A model generated the notes under the pieces. It made no database searches, was not told where the DNA came from, and saw only the letters and a list, made by a program, of their open reading frames with translations. The position numbers were made by a program, and so were the translations under genes. From Candidatus Hartigia pinicola (GTDB taxonomy: Bacteria > Pseudomonadota > Gammaproteobacteria > Enterobacterales > Enterobacteriaceae), in NCBI GenBank assembly GCA_020541205.1, contig CP048208.1, forward strand, positions 868,001 to 932,000: 64,000 nt of DNA, in the 5' to 3' direction. Positions 1 to 12,266 of the stretch are shown here, in pieces. Positions within the stretch are counted from its first letter, which is position 1; the number at the start of each line of letters is the position of its first letter.

Positions 1-2424
1 TTCCGTTTATTTAGTAAATTATAAAGTAGATGAATACTGAATAAATGATATTACAATTTTCTGTTAAGGTTGTTCTGAAAGACAGATACACTTTGTATAA
101 ACAATATTTACGTTTACTAAAATGAAGTTGTTTAACTAAAATTTGATATTGATTTTTAAGACTATAAAATTTTTTTTAAATATAACAGTATGTTTTTATT
201 CACTATTTTTGATAAAACTGTAGAAGTGGATTACTTTAAGTTTAATATTATTACATCAGATGAATTAGAGAACAAGATGGTTCAATTAAAAATGATTTAT
301 TAATATCAATTATCATATATATATTTGTTTTTAAGGGAAATTTCCTTGTGCATGCTGGAGATTAAGAGTTAAAATAGTCGATAGAACTAAGATTTATCAA
401 TAAAATAGCTTATGTTTAGTAAAGCTAAGTTATTGAAACTGTTTATATGAAAATAAAATAATTTCAATAATTTATTGATGATTCATATGAAATGTATTGT
501 ATTAAAAGAGAGTTTTAATTTTATTTTTATACTCATTATCACTAGATAAATTTTGTTTTACTCAATAGATTCATTAAAGTGCATTTAAAACAATCAGTAA
601 AATATTACTAATATATTTCGTTATTAAAATATAGTTGACAACCATTCAAATAATTTGATTAAAATTAACGATCAGACTAGCATCTTGCTTAATTTTTAGT
701 GTTCCTAAAAATCTTTGAGTAAATTAGAAAATACCTTAAAAAAATGTAATGTAATAATTTAACTATATAAAACAGGTTTTTATTTTTAAAATTTATAGTA
801 AACATTATCTAGAATAGATTTACTATTATTAAGTTTTAACCACTAGCAATAAAAGTTATTAACTAAAATTATAATCTAAAGAGAAGAAATGATATAGTTA
901 CATTGCTTTGTTAGCTTGTGAAAAATGTCATCGGAGTATTAATGTTATTATTAAGTTTTATAATACTTCTCAGTAAAAAATAGTGTACTCTAAACGAAGT
1001 TTAATAGTCATATCAGCTTTATTCAGTACTGAAATTGCTCATAAAAAATTCTTACTGATAATTTTTAGTAAGAATATTGTATATAATGTTTTTGAAATTT
1101 TTAAAATAATTAGCAATAGAGCATATCAAATTTAAAAAGTATTCAGAATATTAGGTTAGAAAAGCCTTTATTAGAATTAGTTATAATTCTAATCTTACTT
1201 TCATAATTATTGATGCTAAAGTTATAAGAGTATATATGTATTATTGCAAAAAAATATAATAGAGGTCGAAGATTGTAAAATGAATTACGCATTATGGTAG
1301 ATATGTGATATTTACCGGATAAATCTACAGTAAAAGATCATATAACAAATAGAAAAATGATCTTGATGAATTTGAGTCTATTTAAACATTATTCGTATGT
1401 ATGAATAATGCGTTCTTAAATACTTTGTTTGCTAGTGAGACAATTTAGGATACTGTGTATAACTATAATCCTATCGAAATCGTTTCAATAGAACACGCTA
1501 TGTACTTTATATTTTAATATAATCTTTAAGCATTATGTCATCTATCATATATTAAGCTACATGAAACATGGTTAAATTTTAAAGCATTTGAAGAGATAGT
1601 TAAATATTTTCTTTGAAGTTTTAAATTTAATTTATTTTATCTTAGTATTTTTGTATACAAATAATAAGTAGGTTCTTAAGTGATATTTAGCTAATACCTA
1701 AAAATACTATGAAATTTTTAATATAATAATATTACATTTTATTAATAATTAATTTAAAGTATTGATGAATCTTTAAACTATCTTAATTAAAGGTAATGAC
1801 ATGTAACTCTAAATAATAATTAATAATTATTCTATTTTGAAGTGGGTGTCAGTAATAAATTATTTTATAATACTAGTTTGATAATTATTGATTTACTGTT
1901 AAAGATCTTTGATAATTTTTGTTTTTTGATCTTGAATCGCAATTATATTTTAAAAGACAATTTTTAGTTGAACAATATATTCATGGAATAAAAAGTTACT
2001 GATTTGATTTTAATAATGGTGATTTCTTTCATTGAAGTAGAATAAGATAAGATGTCCACACTAGTCAATGGAAGAATTGAGACATGCGCTAAATGAGTTT
2101 TACTGAATGCATGTCACTATTCTGTATAGATAAAGATTTTATGCTCGCTAATAGCGAGACTAGTTATGTAGCTAAGAGAGATATTTGTCGTATAATTAGG
2201 TTATAGAGTGTTGTGAGTTGTTTGATGCTCGAAATTTATTTAATCATATATGTTAAAGTATCACTTTTGTTTTACAAAGTTCTCTAAGATAGAGATGAAT
2301 AAATTTACTAGTAAAATTTTGTACATTATTAACGATTACATCAAAAAATTTTAAAATGAGATTAAGATCGTTGATTAGTTTTTAAATAACTTTATTATTG
2401 TCTTATTATTTTTAGGAGATTATC
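1..2424. other. Eroded gap, no gene seen
   Basis: This AT-rich stretch has stops in all frames and I recognise no protein remnant. A small terminator-like hairpin sits at 1048-1075 (9-bp stem, ATTCTTACT with AGTAAGAAT, followed by a weak T-rich tail). A second short hairpin (TCGCT/AGCGA) lies near 2143. Neither has a gene beside it. Best explanation: remains of lost genes beyond recognition. Confidence 0.6.
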
Positions 2425-3243
2425 ATGCATAGCATTAATGATATTTTAGAAAGCCTGCGTTTTATTAAATCATATACAGATATTAAACCTACAATTGGTA
2501 TTATTTTAGGTTCTGGTTTAGGCTCATTTGCAGAGACACTAAAAAATATAGTGACTGTCCCTTATAGTAAGATTCCTCATTTTGTAAAATCACAAGCTAT
2601 TGGTCATGCAAATGAATTAGTTATTGGTACTATTGCAGGCAAAAATATCATTGTAATGAAAGGTAGATTGCACTATTATGAGGGATTTTCACTTGATCAG
2701 GTTACTTTTCCTATTCGCTTAATGAACACACTTGGTGTAGAAAAATTAATTATTACTAATGCATGTGGTGCTGTTAACACTAGTTTTAATCAAGGAGATT
2801 TAATGATTATTACTGACCACATTAATTTAACAGGAAATAATCCATTAATTGGGCCTAATAACCCAGAATGGGGAGTACGTTTCTTAGATGTTAGTGAGGT
2901 TTATAATAAAAAACTTTGTCAAGTTATCCAAAATGTTGCGAAAGAACAAAATGTTGTTCTGCGTCAAGGTGTGTATGCATGGTGCTCTGGACCCACGTAT
3001 GAAACACCAGCTGAAATTCGAATGATTAGAACACTTGGTGCAGATGCAGTTGGTATGTCTACTGTCCCTGAAGCTCTAATCGCGCATCATTCAGGAATTA
3101 AAACGGTTGGGATTTCTTGCTTAACTAATATGGCATGTGGCATCTTAGAACAGCCACTAAGCCATGATGAAGTAATGAAAACTGCCGAAAAAGTAAAGGT
3201 GACATTTATGAAGTTATTACAAGGTATCATCGCTCGTTTTTAA
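2425..3243 (+). CDS. punA: Purine nucleoside phosphorylase (PunA/XapA family)
   Basis: The 272-residue protein should be a cytosolic trimeric PNP that splits purine (deoxy)nucleosides with phosphate into base and (deoxy)ribose-1-phosphate, a salvage step. The phosphate loop GSGLGS is near residue 30, the GRLHYYEG motif near 80, TNACGAVN near 110, the MSTVPEALIAHH segment near 210, and CLTNMACG near 230 in the base-binding region. Length matches the family (about 270-277). The ATG follows a strong AGGAG site 7 bases upstream. It stands alone, with eroded DNA on both sides. Because purF and purC are relics in this window, this salvage enzyme may be essential here. Whether it prefers xanthosine (XapA) or guanosine/inosine cannot be told from sequence alone. 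Confidence 0.93.
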   Translation: MHSINDILESLRFIKSYTDIKPTIGIILGSGLGSFAETLKNIVTVPYSKIPHFVKSQAIGHANELVIGTIAGKNIIVMKGRLHYYEGFSLDQVTFPIRLMNTLGVEKLIITNACGAVNTSFNQGDLMIITDHINLTGNNPLIGPNNPEWGVRFLDVSEVYNKKLCQVIQNVAKEQNVVLRQGVYAWCSGPTYETPAEIRMIRTLGADAVGMSTVPEALIAHHSGIKTVGISCLTNMACGILEQPLSHDEVMKTAEKVKVTFMKLLQGIIARF

Positions 3244-6200
3244 TTCTTTAAAAGAATATACGTCATGTTATAACTGCTAATACAGCTTGGAATCTACATT
3301 AAAAGAGATTTTTCATTACATGAGTTTCTTGCAGGTATAGCATTAAATTTTTATGAATAATTTAAATTTTTAATGTAGTTTTTTTGAACATATAATTATA
3401 TTCACTTAAACAGTATTAAAAGTAGATTTTTAGTGATTTATTTGGAGTACAAGTCTTGAGTAAAAAGAAACTATTTAATCAACTTTCTAATAAATAATTA
3501 GTATTTATACTATTATATTTCGTAATATCTACTTTTTTTATTTTAGTGTTATGTCTGTTAATAGTTTACATGCATCGGTGCTATGTTCTTCTAAGAAGCA
3601 CACATCAGTTTTGCATAGTCATGCTAATAGTTTCTTTGACTTATTGATGAGAGACGTATGGATAGATAAAAGATTGTTACATAATATTACTTTAAGTTTA
3701 TTAAAATAATGTATAGTATAAATTTATACAAAATGCTTTCTTATGCGATATCTGTTTATAGTTGTTTTTTATTAGCATCGTAATAAATTTTAGATATTGA
3801 AATTATTTATAGTATAAAAGATATAATTTTAAGTATGAGTGAATATCATTTAAATAAGATCTGTTATAAATACTAAAATCTAATAAAAGCTTTATCTTGT
3901 TCTTGCGAAATTTTTTACAGAAAGTTGCTATTTAAACTGCATGTTTACGTGATAACAATGCTTAGTACTCGATGTTGTCAGAATTGAAATATTTTATACT
4001 TAAAGAGTTATTTATCTATTTTGATTTTTGTGAATAAAAAGTTATGATAATTATATGATTGTTTACTGAGTTTATATCATCTGTTATATTATCTATTTTA
4101 TGTTCTCATGTTGTACTGTGATAAAATAGATTGTTATATTTTGATAATTCTTATTAATGTTATGATACTTATGAAAATTTTTTAGTAAATTAATATAGTT
4201 AGTTACTATTTTTTAAGTTAATATTAGTTCAATTTCATTATTATTTTTTATTTATGCATATATGTAAAATAGTTTATTTTATTATGATGATAATAGAGTA
4301 ATTACATTCTTTAAAGTTTACGTATATATGGGTAAATAAAAATTTATTTCAACAATTGAGCTTAATAGTTTAGAACTAAACATAACAGAATTATACAAGA
4401 AATAGAATTATAGGAATGTTTGTATGATTTTACACTTTTTTTTAGTTACGTGCAAATTAATTACTAGTATGTTTTAGTAGCTTATTTTAGGCAAAACCAT
4501 ACCTACTTCTTTATATTTAGAATATTAATGGTAAGTTTTATCTATTTTATTATTCTTTTCACCAAGGCTAAATGTTTACTTTATTTGAGCTGTTTTATTT
4601 TTTTAAAAAATCTTAGAAAATAAAAGTAATCTTACTAAAAATAATGTAGAATTTTTCTATGTTATTGTAAGATAAGACGTACTAGACTTATACACTAAAT
4701 TGTGTATTGAAATATACCCTGTTACTATTTTTTTAGATTTAGTAATCTTTTTTGGATAGCTAAATTTATATTAGTTGACTTGATTTTCAATTATTGTAAT
4801 AGTAGTATATATTTTATTGTATTACGTATATATATACGAGCGCATATATATACTTGATACCATTTAAAATATTTCACTGGTATCACTTTAACTTTATAGA
4901 GCATGTTATGTATGAAATGAAGTTGTAGATAAACTGAAAGTGATTAAAATGTTTTATTTGTTCGTTATATAAATTATAAATTATTAAAATTATATAGATA
5001 CTTTGTCATATTAATTACTATTGCAGTGAGTTAATATTTTATTACTTCTAATATAGAAGTATGTTATTAGATTTTTAATCAGTGTATATTACACAACTTA
5101 ATTTTAGTACATCTAAATATTTTATGAAAAGTGAACGATTTTTAAAAAGATATATTTAATCATTTTAATGAATGAAACATATTGTTTAAGTGTTTAATTC
5201 AATATCAACAAGACTACAACTTTTATTTAAACCCTGAAATTTAAGATCAAATATATATTTTTAATATATCTCACATTGATTTTGACGATTATAGACTGTG
5301 TCATATAATTAATAATCTCTAAAAAAGTAAAATTATTTTTTAATAATTAGTATAATATATTATAAGTATATAAAATATCTATTTTCTCACTGTGTATATG
5401 TAAAATATTATAAAAAATCTTGACTATATTCAAAATGTTAAGTGTTATCCATACAGTGTAATATATCCTAAAATATCCTAAAATTTTTACCGTGATCGTC
5501 AAAAAGAATCAAATAAAATTTGCTCCATTGGTAAGTGAGTATCTTAAAATTTCACAATATTACACTTAGATATAAACATATTCAGTAATTAGTTTGTTTG
5601 TATCTGTAAAAGTAAAAGTTTTTTGTGAGAAAATAACACGCGATTGATTCTCTCATATATTACATACAAGGATAAAATGAAAATATATGTTTTAAATTTA
5701 CTGAATAAATAATATACAATAAGTTATTTTTAACTACTTATCAATTTTATTAATTAATTTATAGATATTTAATTATACTATCTTAATATCTGTCATACAA
5801 AGAGAGAGAGTCTTATTAAGAGTATCTGTACTACAAATTTATTAAAGTCTGATAGGCACAATTGAAGAAACAAATCTAGATAGTAAAAATAATAGGTATA
5901 TCTAGATATTGCATAGTTTTGAGAAAAATCTAGAATATATGCTCTAGAAATTTACAATGATTACCGCAATAAAAATCTTAGATTTTCTTAATTAGAGGAA
6001 TGAATGGTTATTTAAAACCGTGCAGTTAGTTTATTAAAAAGTGTTTTTTGTAAAGTCATTAAATCTTTTGTTAATTCATAATTTTAAATTAATGAATTAC
6101 ATCAGTGATACTTAAATAAGTATTAGACAATATATTACTAAATAGTAATATTAATTGTTATATTATAATTTTAAAATTTAATATCGTCTTAATTACTCTA

Positions 6201-8280
6201 AATAGAATCTTGTTAATCTCTCATTTTATTATGATATAATGTGAAAATGATATAATATAACCTTACTGTAATTTTAGCTTTCAAAGATTCTGTATTTTAA
6301 TGCGGTTGAGTTAGTAATGACTGGATGATTCAGTAATTAGATTGTATCGAAAATCTGATTACTGAAAATACAAAAATACAATCAGTATATTTATTTTAAG
6401 TATATTTAAGATAATTAAAGAAATACAATCAATGTATTGTAAGATTTTTTGTATAATCAAAAAAATGCGATAAAGTACCCAGTGTAATATGAATATAAAA
6501 GAGAATGTAGATAGTTTTTAATTGTTGTGTAAGTCATTTACTACTCAATAGAGTAGTCAGCTTAAAGAGTGAGTTTAAGATAGAAAATGAATAATGTAAA
6601 AATAAATTTTTTTTATAACACTACAGATAGTGATTTTATGGTAATTTAATATTTTGAAATTGTTTTAAGTAATATAAGTTACTTACTTATAAAATTATTT
6701 TTAATATGAGATAGTTTGTTTCATTTATTTTATATTATTTGAAATATACGCTTATTGTTAATGTTTGATTGAATCTTAATATACCTTTAAATAAAAAAAT
6801 TATATCTATAATCTAGGTTAATAAGTGAAGAGTATCATTCAGGTTAAATTATTAAGAATTGAAAATATCAATATTTTCAAAAATTTGATATGCATGAGTT
6901 TTAACTTTATTAGTGTATATTTAAAAAAATGCAATATAATCTTCTTTTTTTTAATTTTTTAGTAAGAGTGGCTAAAATAATTATTTTAAGTTGTAAGAAT
7001 AGTAATACTTAAAAATAAATTCCAGTATTCTGGAGAAAAATTACAAAAATATGATTGATAAGTTGTATATCAGTAGTCGTCGGAACGTCAATACTACTTT
7101 GATATTATTATTTTATAACACTTAAAAGAAAAAGTATAGTCTTTGGAAGCACTGTGATTCAAATAAAAAAGTGTCTAGCATGATATAAAAGTCATAGCTA
7201 TAGATATTTAAAAAGTTTATCCTATGCTTTCACAGTAATGATCATAATCTGATGGGTAGAATAAGTATTGTTAATAGTTTTCATCTGGATAAAATAATTT
7301 ATATACGTAAGAATATGCTACCTGATAGCGATAATATGAATAAATGCTGTCAAGTTATATCTTAGATACCAATCTTAATTTTAAGATAGAAAATATAATA
7401 AACTATATATTACAAAATAATATTTAAATATTAAACCGTTACACTTATATGTTTTTATTTGACATATTGCTAATGCTAGAAAAATTGTTAGAAACATTTA
7501 AATAATACTCATTTAGTATATAAATTTAATATTTATTTTTTCTAATATTTAAAAACTATATAATATCCCAGAAATTTTTCTTTAAAATATGAAAGTAGAG
7601 AAAAATTCAAAACTATCATCCAGCTCATTCTTGAGCTAAGATTTTTATACTATTTATTGTTGTAGCTTTTTTTTAATGTAATACATTATATATCTATTTT
7701 TAATATTATTTAAAATAAAAGTTTAAAATTCACGCTTATAGATAAGTGTAGCCATAAAAGATTTTACTATAATTATTTTTAGAATTGTGCATACACATAA
7801 TAATATGTATCAACGTTTTTCATATTATGCTTTTTAGTTTATCTTAGTATATCTCCTGTATTTAATTTAAGTTGTTCTAAGTATAAATATTCTGCAGTTT
7901 TATGGATTCATTTTTATTAATTATAATATTATTTTACATATTTTCATATGGAAAATTAAATAAGTAATGAAATTACTTGCTGTGATGATATTGAATAAAT
8001 TTTATAGTTATTATTAGATATAATTTTTCTGATAGAAAACGTACTTTTTATTTCTTGATAATTTAAATATAACAAGAGTATGTTTAATATATTATTTTGT
8101 TTCTAATATTGTTTATTTATTATATGTAGTGTAGGGCGCAATAATAATGTAGTAAATAATAATTTGTTATTATTAACGAAACTTTAACTAACACTACACC
8201 GTCATTAGAATCTTTTTTTATAATTGAAATTAGTTGGGTGCATGGATACCATTACGCTAAAAATTTTTATTTTATTACAT
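3244..8280. other. 5-kb eroded gap
   Basis: No gene is recognised. An open frame at 3551-3709 (52 codons, + strand, ending in ..RLLHNITLSLLK) is less AT-rich than its surroundings and may be a fragment of a lost gene, but I cannot name it and it lacks a ribosome binding site. Other structure is small: a 14-bp self-complementary run at about 4825 (CGTATATATATACG), a GATACCA/TGGTATC hairpin near 4856-4885, a doubled 10-mer near 5463, and a stem TGTAGTG/CACTACA enclosing an inner hairpin at 8125-8198. Confidence 0.55.
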
Positions 8281-8647
8281 CAATTATAATTGATATATCT
8301 TTATGAAGAACCCTCAAAGAGATTGAAATTTCAGGCGTACGATTACATATTATCGACTAATAAACATTAAACTGTTTTCTAGATGCAGCAACTATACATT
8401 TAAGATAGTCAGGAAATTGTTTACTTGATTTTAGCATAGATTCACAAAATATTAATATTGTTTATGGCGCAATATTATTTATGGGAAAATTTATAAATTC
8501 GTACTAATTAACTTATATTAATTCATATATTTATGTTATAAAATTTAGAGATTGAAATTAATATGATAATCAAGTACTTACTCATTTTAAATAAAAGAAA
8601 AATTTATAATATAAATTATAGAGTTACATTGGCGCATCATAAAATTT
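8281..8647 (-). pseudogene. pyrE: Decayed orotate phosphoribosyltransferase (pyrE)
   Basis: Enteric genomes have pyrE directly downstream of rph, the position found here on the minus strand. Two fragments match at sensible spacing. Near the expected start, 8647-8627 reads KFYDAPM (E. coli KFGEFTL), with FF again at the right distance. Further on, 8341-8281 reads RTPEIS then, with small gaps, LRVLHKDISII (E. coli RGRGEIS ... ERDYNCKVISII). Stops and small deletions lie between. PyrE makes OMP in UMP synthesis, so its loss breaks de novo pyrimidine synthesis. The match is by eye from memory; the second fragment is the stronger. Confidence 0.65.
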
Positions 8648-8747
8648 ATTACTTAAATATTACTTGAAGTATGATGATTTTATTACTCGTGACTAGGTTA
8701 CTAACTGTAAAATATAAAACTATTTTAACTTTTTATTAAAAATTATT

Positions 8748-9461
8748 TTACTTTAAAGCTTCTGTTTGAGATTCAAATATAGATATTAGTCCCGTTTTAG
8801 CAAGCGATAAAAGATCTATCAGCTCTTCATGACTAAATGGTTCACCTTCTGCCGTGCCCTGCACTTCAATAATTCGACCATCGCTCATCATTACCACGTT
8901 TATATCTGTTTCGGCGGATGAGTCTTCAAAATAATCAAGGTCGCATAATGCTTCACCATGAACAAGGCCAACAGAAATTGCCGCCACCATTGATTTTAAT
9001 GGGCTTCGTATTAATTTACCATTTGAAACCATATTATTAAGAGCATCCACTAATGCAATGCAAGCTCCTGAAATTGCAGCAGTTCGAGTACCTCCATCGG
9101 CTTGTATCACATCACAGTCTAAAATAATAGTATACTGACCTAATTTTTTAAGATTAATGGCTGCTCGTAATGAACGAGAAATTAAGCGTTGAATTTCTAT
9201 TGTACGACCTGTTTGTTTACCTTTTACTGCTTCACGATGGTTACGTAAACTTGTTGCACGAGGAAGCATACTATATTCAGCTGTTATCCAACCTTGACTT
9301 TGGTTGGCTATAAAATGTGGTACACCTGTTTCTACAGTTGCATTACATAACACTTTAGTATCTCCAAATTCAATTAGAACAGAGCCTTCGGCGTATTTAG
9401 TATATGAACGTGTTATTTTAATTGGGCGAATTTGATTTGCTATTCTGTTTTTGAGACGCAT
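8748..9461 (-). CDS. rph: RNase PH, tRNA 3'-end exoribonuclease
   Basis: The 237-residue phosphorolytic 3'-5' exonuclease trims the 3' ends of tRNA precursors and other RNAs. It is full length (about 238 in E. coli). Visible family signatures include the N-terminal RP...R region, the [19 protein letters not shown] phosphate/RNA-binding stretch near 80-100, [18 protein letters not shown] near 115-135 and the [18 protein letters not shown] active-site region near 175-195. The ATG (9461-9459) is preceded by GGAGAT. The gene once led pyrE, now a relic downstream, and faces the yicC relic across 116 bases, as in E. coli. Confidence 0.96.
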   Translation of the reverse strand: MRLKNRIANQIRPIKITRSYTKYAEGSVLIEFGDTKVLCNATVETGVPHFIANQSQGWITAEYSMLPRATSLRNHREAVKGKQTGRTIEIQRLISRSLRAAINLKKLGQYTIILDCDVIQADGGTRTAAISGACIALVDALNNMVSNGKLIRSPLKSMVAAISVGLVHGEALCDLDYFEDSSAETDINVVMMSDGRIIEVQGTAEGEPFSHEELIDLLSLAKTGLISIFESQTEALK

Positions 9462-9577
9462 AGTATTATCTCCATTTTACTCAATTTATCTTAATATATT
9501 ATTTAAATATATAACACCTATTATGAAATTATTTATATTGGTATAATTTTGTAATAGCTATTATATAAGTTTTAATT

Positions 9578-10430
9578 ATGATCAATAGTATCATTATTTT
9601 TATTTTTAGCTGGTATAAAAGATAATTAGAGAATCATATATTACTAGTGGAATTTGAGTGATGAATCTTGTTTAAAAATTTATTACTATTTAAAAGTACT
9701 TTTTAGTGATTCGGATTAGATCAGTTAGTGTATTAGTTCGATTCTAAAATACTTTAAAGTTGAATATAATCTATATATTGATTTGTATGATATACATAAT
9801 ATTGATTTTATGCTGAATGAAATTTAGTTTGTCAGAACATTAGTATTATTCATTAAGCAAAAATTATAGTCTATGAAAGAAAAATCAACCAGTAAAAAAT
9901 TCTATATTTATTTGTTGTTGGGTCAGTTCATGAATAAAATGTAGATCTGGTTACTAAAAAATGTTATCTAGTTTTTATAAAGCTTTCTACCGTTTGATTT
10001 AACAACTTGAAATTTAAGACTCTGTACTAGATTAATTTAAATTATATGAAAAGCAAATACGTAGTATTATCAATAAGATAAAGATTAATTTTGTTATATT
10101 AACTTTTTGATATAATCATTTAATTTTGAATTGCATATATTATTTTAAATTTTATGAATAATGATATGATGAATTTTGAAGTAAAACTTAAATTAATTAA
10201 TGAATATATAAGATATATAGATTCAAAATATTGAATAATCACTAGTATAACATTAGCAATTATTCACAAGTTATTTTATATATGTAAGATCGTCTGGATT
10301 TTATTACTGCAAGAAAACGTAGTTAATTATAATAACTAATAATTAAGATATATACCATATGATATTTATATATTTCAAAAATGTAAAATTGTAATCGATT
10401 GTAAGATGTCATTAATTACAATTACAGTAA
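9578..10430 (+). pseudogene. yicC: Decayed yicC (endoribonuclease YicC family)
   Basis: In E. coli yicC is divergent from rph across roughly 120 bases; here the relic ATG at 9578 lies 116 bases from the rph start. It begins MINSIIIF (E. coli MIRSMTAY/F), then hits stops. At 10291 a second fragment reads RLDF followed by DNA (TGCAAGAA) that matches the codons for the family's RRLDFMMQEFNRE motif. That motif is expected about 720 bases after the start, and is found at 713, so there is almost no net length loss. Frame is lost in between. The 3' boundary is estimated from family length. Confidence 0.65.
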
Positions 10431-10798
10431 TATTGCAAAAATGATACATTCTATAAAGTTTAATATAAACTTAAAACGAATCTGTAAAGATTTTTTGATA
10501 TTGAATATTTTAAAATTGATCTATCTATAGCAGTATTAATATTAACTTTAAGAGTTTCATTTAGTATATTTTTCAAAAATGAAGTAAAATAAATGACAAA
10601 CTTATAATCTGTAAGCGATATTAATAAATACCTCTAATCGTTTTTTATATATTTGAGATTACCTAGCAACTGTAATGTACATACGATACCCTAAATTTTG
10701 GAATAACATTAAAGTATGTAGTTTAAGGAATTTTGTTATCTCAAAAAAATGTGTCTGGTATGTTATGCTATCTTATTCGAAAATATTTTATCTGCATA

Positions 10799-10835
10799 GC
10801 TATTATGCGCTAAGAGGATCTTAGCGTATAATAGC
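10799..10835. terminator. Strong orphan stem-loop (16-bp stem)
   Basis: Positions 10799-10814 pair with 10820-10835 around a 5-base loop (AGGAT), with one G-T pair. The stem is much longer and richer in GC than the DNA around it. Neither strand has a clear T-run after it, so it is only terminator-like. It lies about 490 bases beyond the lpxL stop and 370 beyond the estimated end of the yicC relic, and may be the fossil terminator of a lost gene. Confidence 0.4.
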
Positions 10836-11321
10836 AATTATTAAAAAGATAAAACTTATGAAGGTATTTGTTTTTCTATAACATCGTCATCAGTTCTTAT
10901 CATGATATTAATACAACCAACTTCATATTTCGTTATTTTTATGATGCTGAAAACTTTTAATTGTATGAGAACTGTTTACAAGATTTATTTGTTTTTTTTG
11001 AATGTTTTAAGAATCCATAAGAATAAAATTATATTGGCGTTCTTATAAGTGTTTCTAATGTATATCTTATTAATTATCTTTGACAATATTTTCTTTAGAA
11101 GTTTTATGTTTTTTAAACAGATTTTCTTTTTAAAACTTAAAATAGTTATATAGACTAACGTACTAAGAAAATTCTGTGGATTATTTTTACTGAAAATAGT
11201 TGTTGAATATATATACCGTAGTAATACATGTTTCATATATTTTTACTTGTTATTGTCGTGTTTTTCGGTTGTTAAACAAAAATGAAATTTATCAAAATAT
11301 TTTTAATTGACTGTATATAAT
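10836..11321. other. Eroded gap downstream of lpxL
   Basis: No gene is supported. An 83-codon minus-strand open frame at 10985-11236 is Lys/Ile/Asn-rich, has no recognisable motif and is of a length expected by chance at this base composition. Confidence 0.6.
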
Positions 11322-12266
11322 CTAATGATGAATTTTATCTAAGTCCCCATATAATGAGGATTCACCTTGAGGGCGAGTTTTAAACCGTCGATGTAGCCAC
11401 ATATATTGCTCAGGAGCTAACAAGATAGCCTGTTCAATAATTTGATTCATTTTTGTTGCTACTGCGATTTCGTCATTGATCGGGAAATTATGAATTGCAG
11501 GTTGAATGATTAATTCATATCCCTTCGCATTAGGTAACCGACGAGGTATAAATGGAACAATTATAGGTGTTGCAAGGCGTAATAACATTGCTGATCCATC
11601 CGTAGTTGCTGCGTTTTTTACGGCAAAAAACGGCACGAAAGAGCTATTCAGAGGACCATAATCATGATCAGGTGCATACCATAGAACTTCTCCTTTTTTT
11701 AAAACACGAATCATACTTTTTATATTTTTACGATCCAGCATATATTTGTTAGATCGTAAACGTCCGCGATTTTGTAGCCAGTTCATTAATTGATTATCAT
11801 TCGGTCGATAAACACCAATTCCTGGGTTCAGCATACCAAATGCACGTCCTCCAAGCTCTAGTGTTAGAAAGTGAATACCTAATACAATAACACCAACACC
11901 AGTTTCTTGAGCTGCAATCATATGCTTATATCCTTTAATTTTAAACCACCAACGTATACGCCATTCAGGCCAAAACCAGGCCATTCCTGTTTCAAAAATG
12001 CCCATGCCTACTGACTCGAAATTCTTATTAATATAGTGCTGACGATCTTGAAGGCTCATATTTGGAAAGCATAATTCTAAATTGCGATCTACGATTTTTG
12101 CCCGTTTTTTTAAAAAACGTTTAGAAAGCAGTCCTAAATTGGTTCCGATCCAATAAATTAGTGGATATGGAAGAAGAACTAGGGAATATAATAGGCCAAT
12201 ACCAAGCCAAATTAGCCAGTAACGAGGGTGTAATAAACTTTTATTAAACTTTAACGCTTGTATCAT
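11322..12266 (-). CDS. lpxL: Lipid A lauroyl acyltransferase LpxL
   Basis: This 314-residue inner-membrane enzyme adds a secondary laurate to Kdo2-lipid IVA. The N-terminus [14 protein letters not shown] leads into a membrane-anchor helix. The catalytic HX4E motif is HFLTLE near residue 130, followed by YRPNDN and [21 protein letters not shown] lies near 200, and the C-terminus carries [16 protein letters not shown]. The first 13 residues align with E. coli LpxL without a gap, which supports this ATG, although no clear ribosome binding site precedes it. LpxP (palmitoleoyl, cold-induced) is the close alternative; motif details such as DLxGM-like [22 protein letters not shown] look nearer LpxL. 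With lpxM also present, hexa-acylated lipid A seems possible. Confidence 0.9.
   Translation of the reverse strand: MIQALKFNKSLLHPRYWLIWLGIGLLYSLVLLPYPLIYWIGTNLGLLSKRFLKKRAKIVDRNLELCFPNMSLQDRQHYINKNFESVGMGIFETGMAWFWPEWRIRWWFKIKGYKHMIAAQETGVGVIVLGIHFLTLELGGRAFGMLNPGIGVYRPNDNQLMNWLQNRGRLRSNKYMLDRKNIKSMIRVLKKGEVLWYAPDHDYGPLNSSFVPFFAVKNAATTDGSAMLLRLATPIIVPFIPRRLPNAKGYELIIQPAIHNFPINDEIAVATKMNQIIEQAILLAPEQYMWLHRRFKTRPQGESSLYGDLDKIHH

Noticed and set aside
3566-3590. 16 of 17 bases shared with 32173-32189 (TTACATGCATCGGTGCT-like)
   Set aside because: Only two copies, no context in common; could be chance.
9730-9750. T-loop-like GTTCGATTC suggesting a tRNA
   Set aside because: No matching acceptor, D or anticodon stems can be folded around it, and it lies inside the yicC relic.
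10985-11236. 83-codon minus-strand open frame
   Set aside because: Low-complexity Lys/Ile/Asn composition, no motif, no ribosome binding site; frames of this length are expected by chance in sequence this AT-rich.
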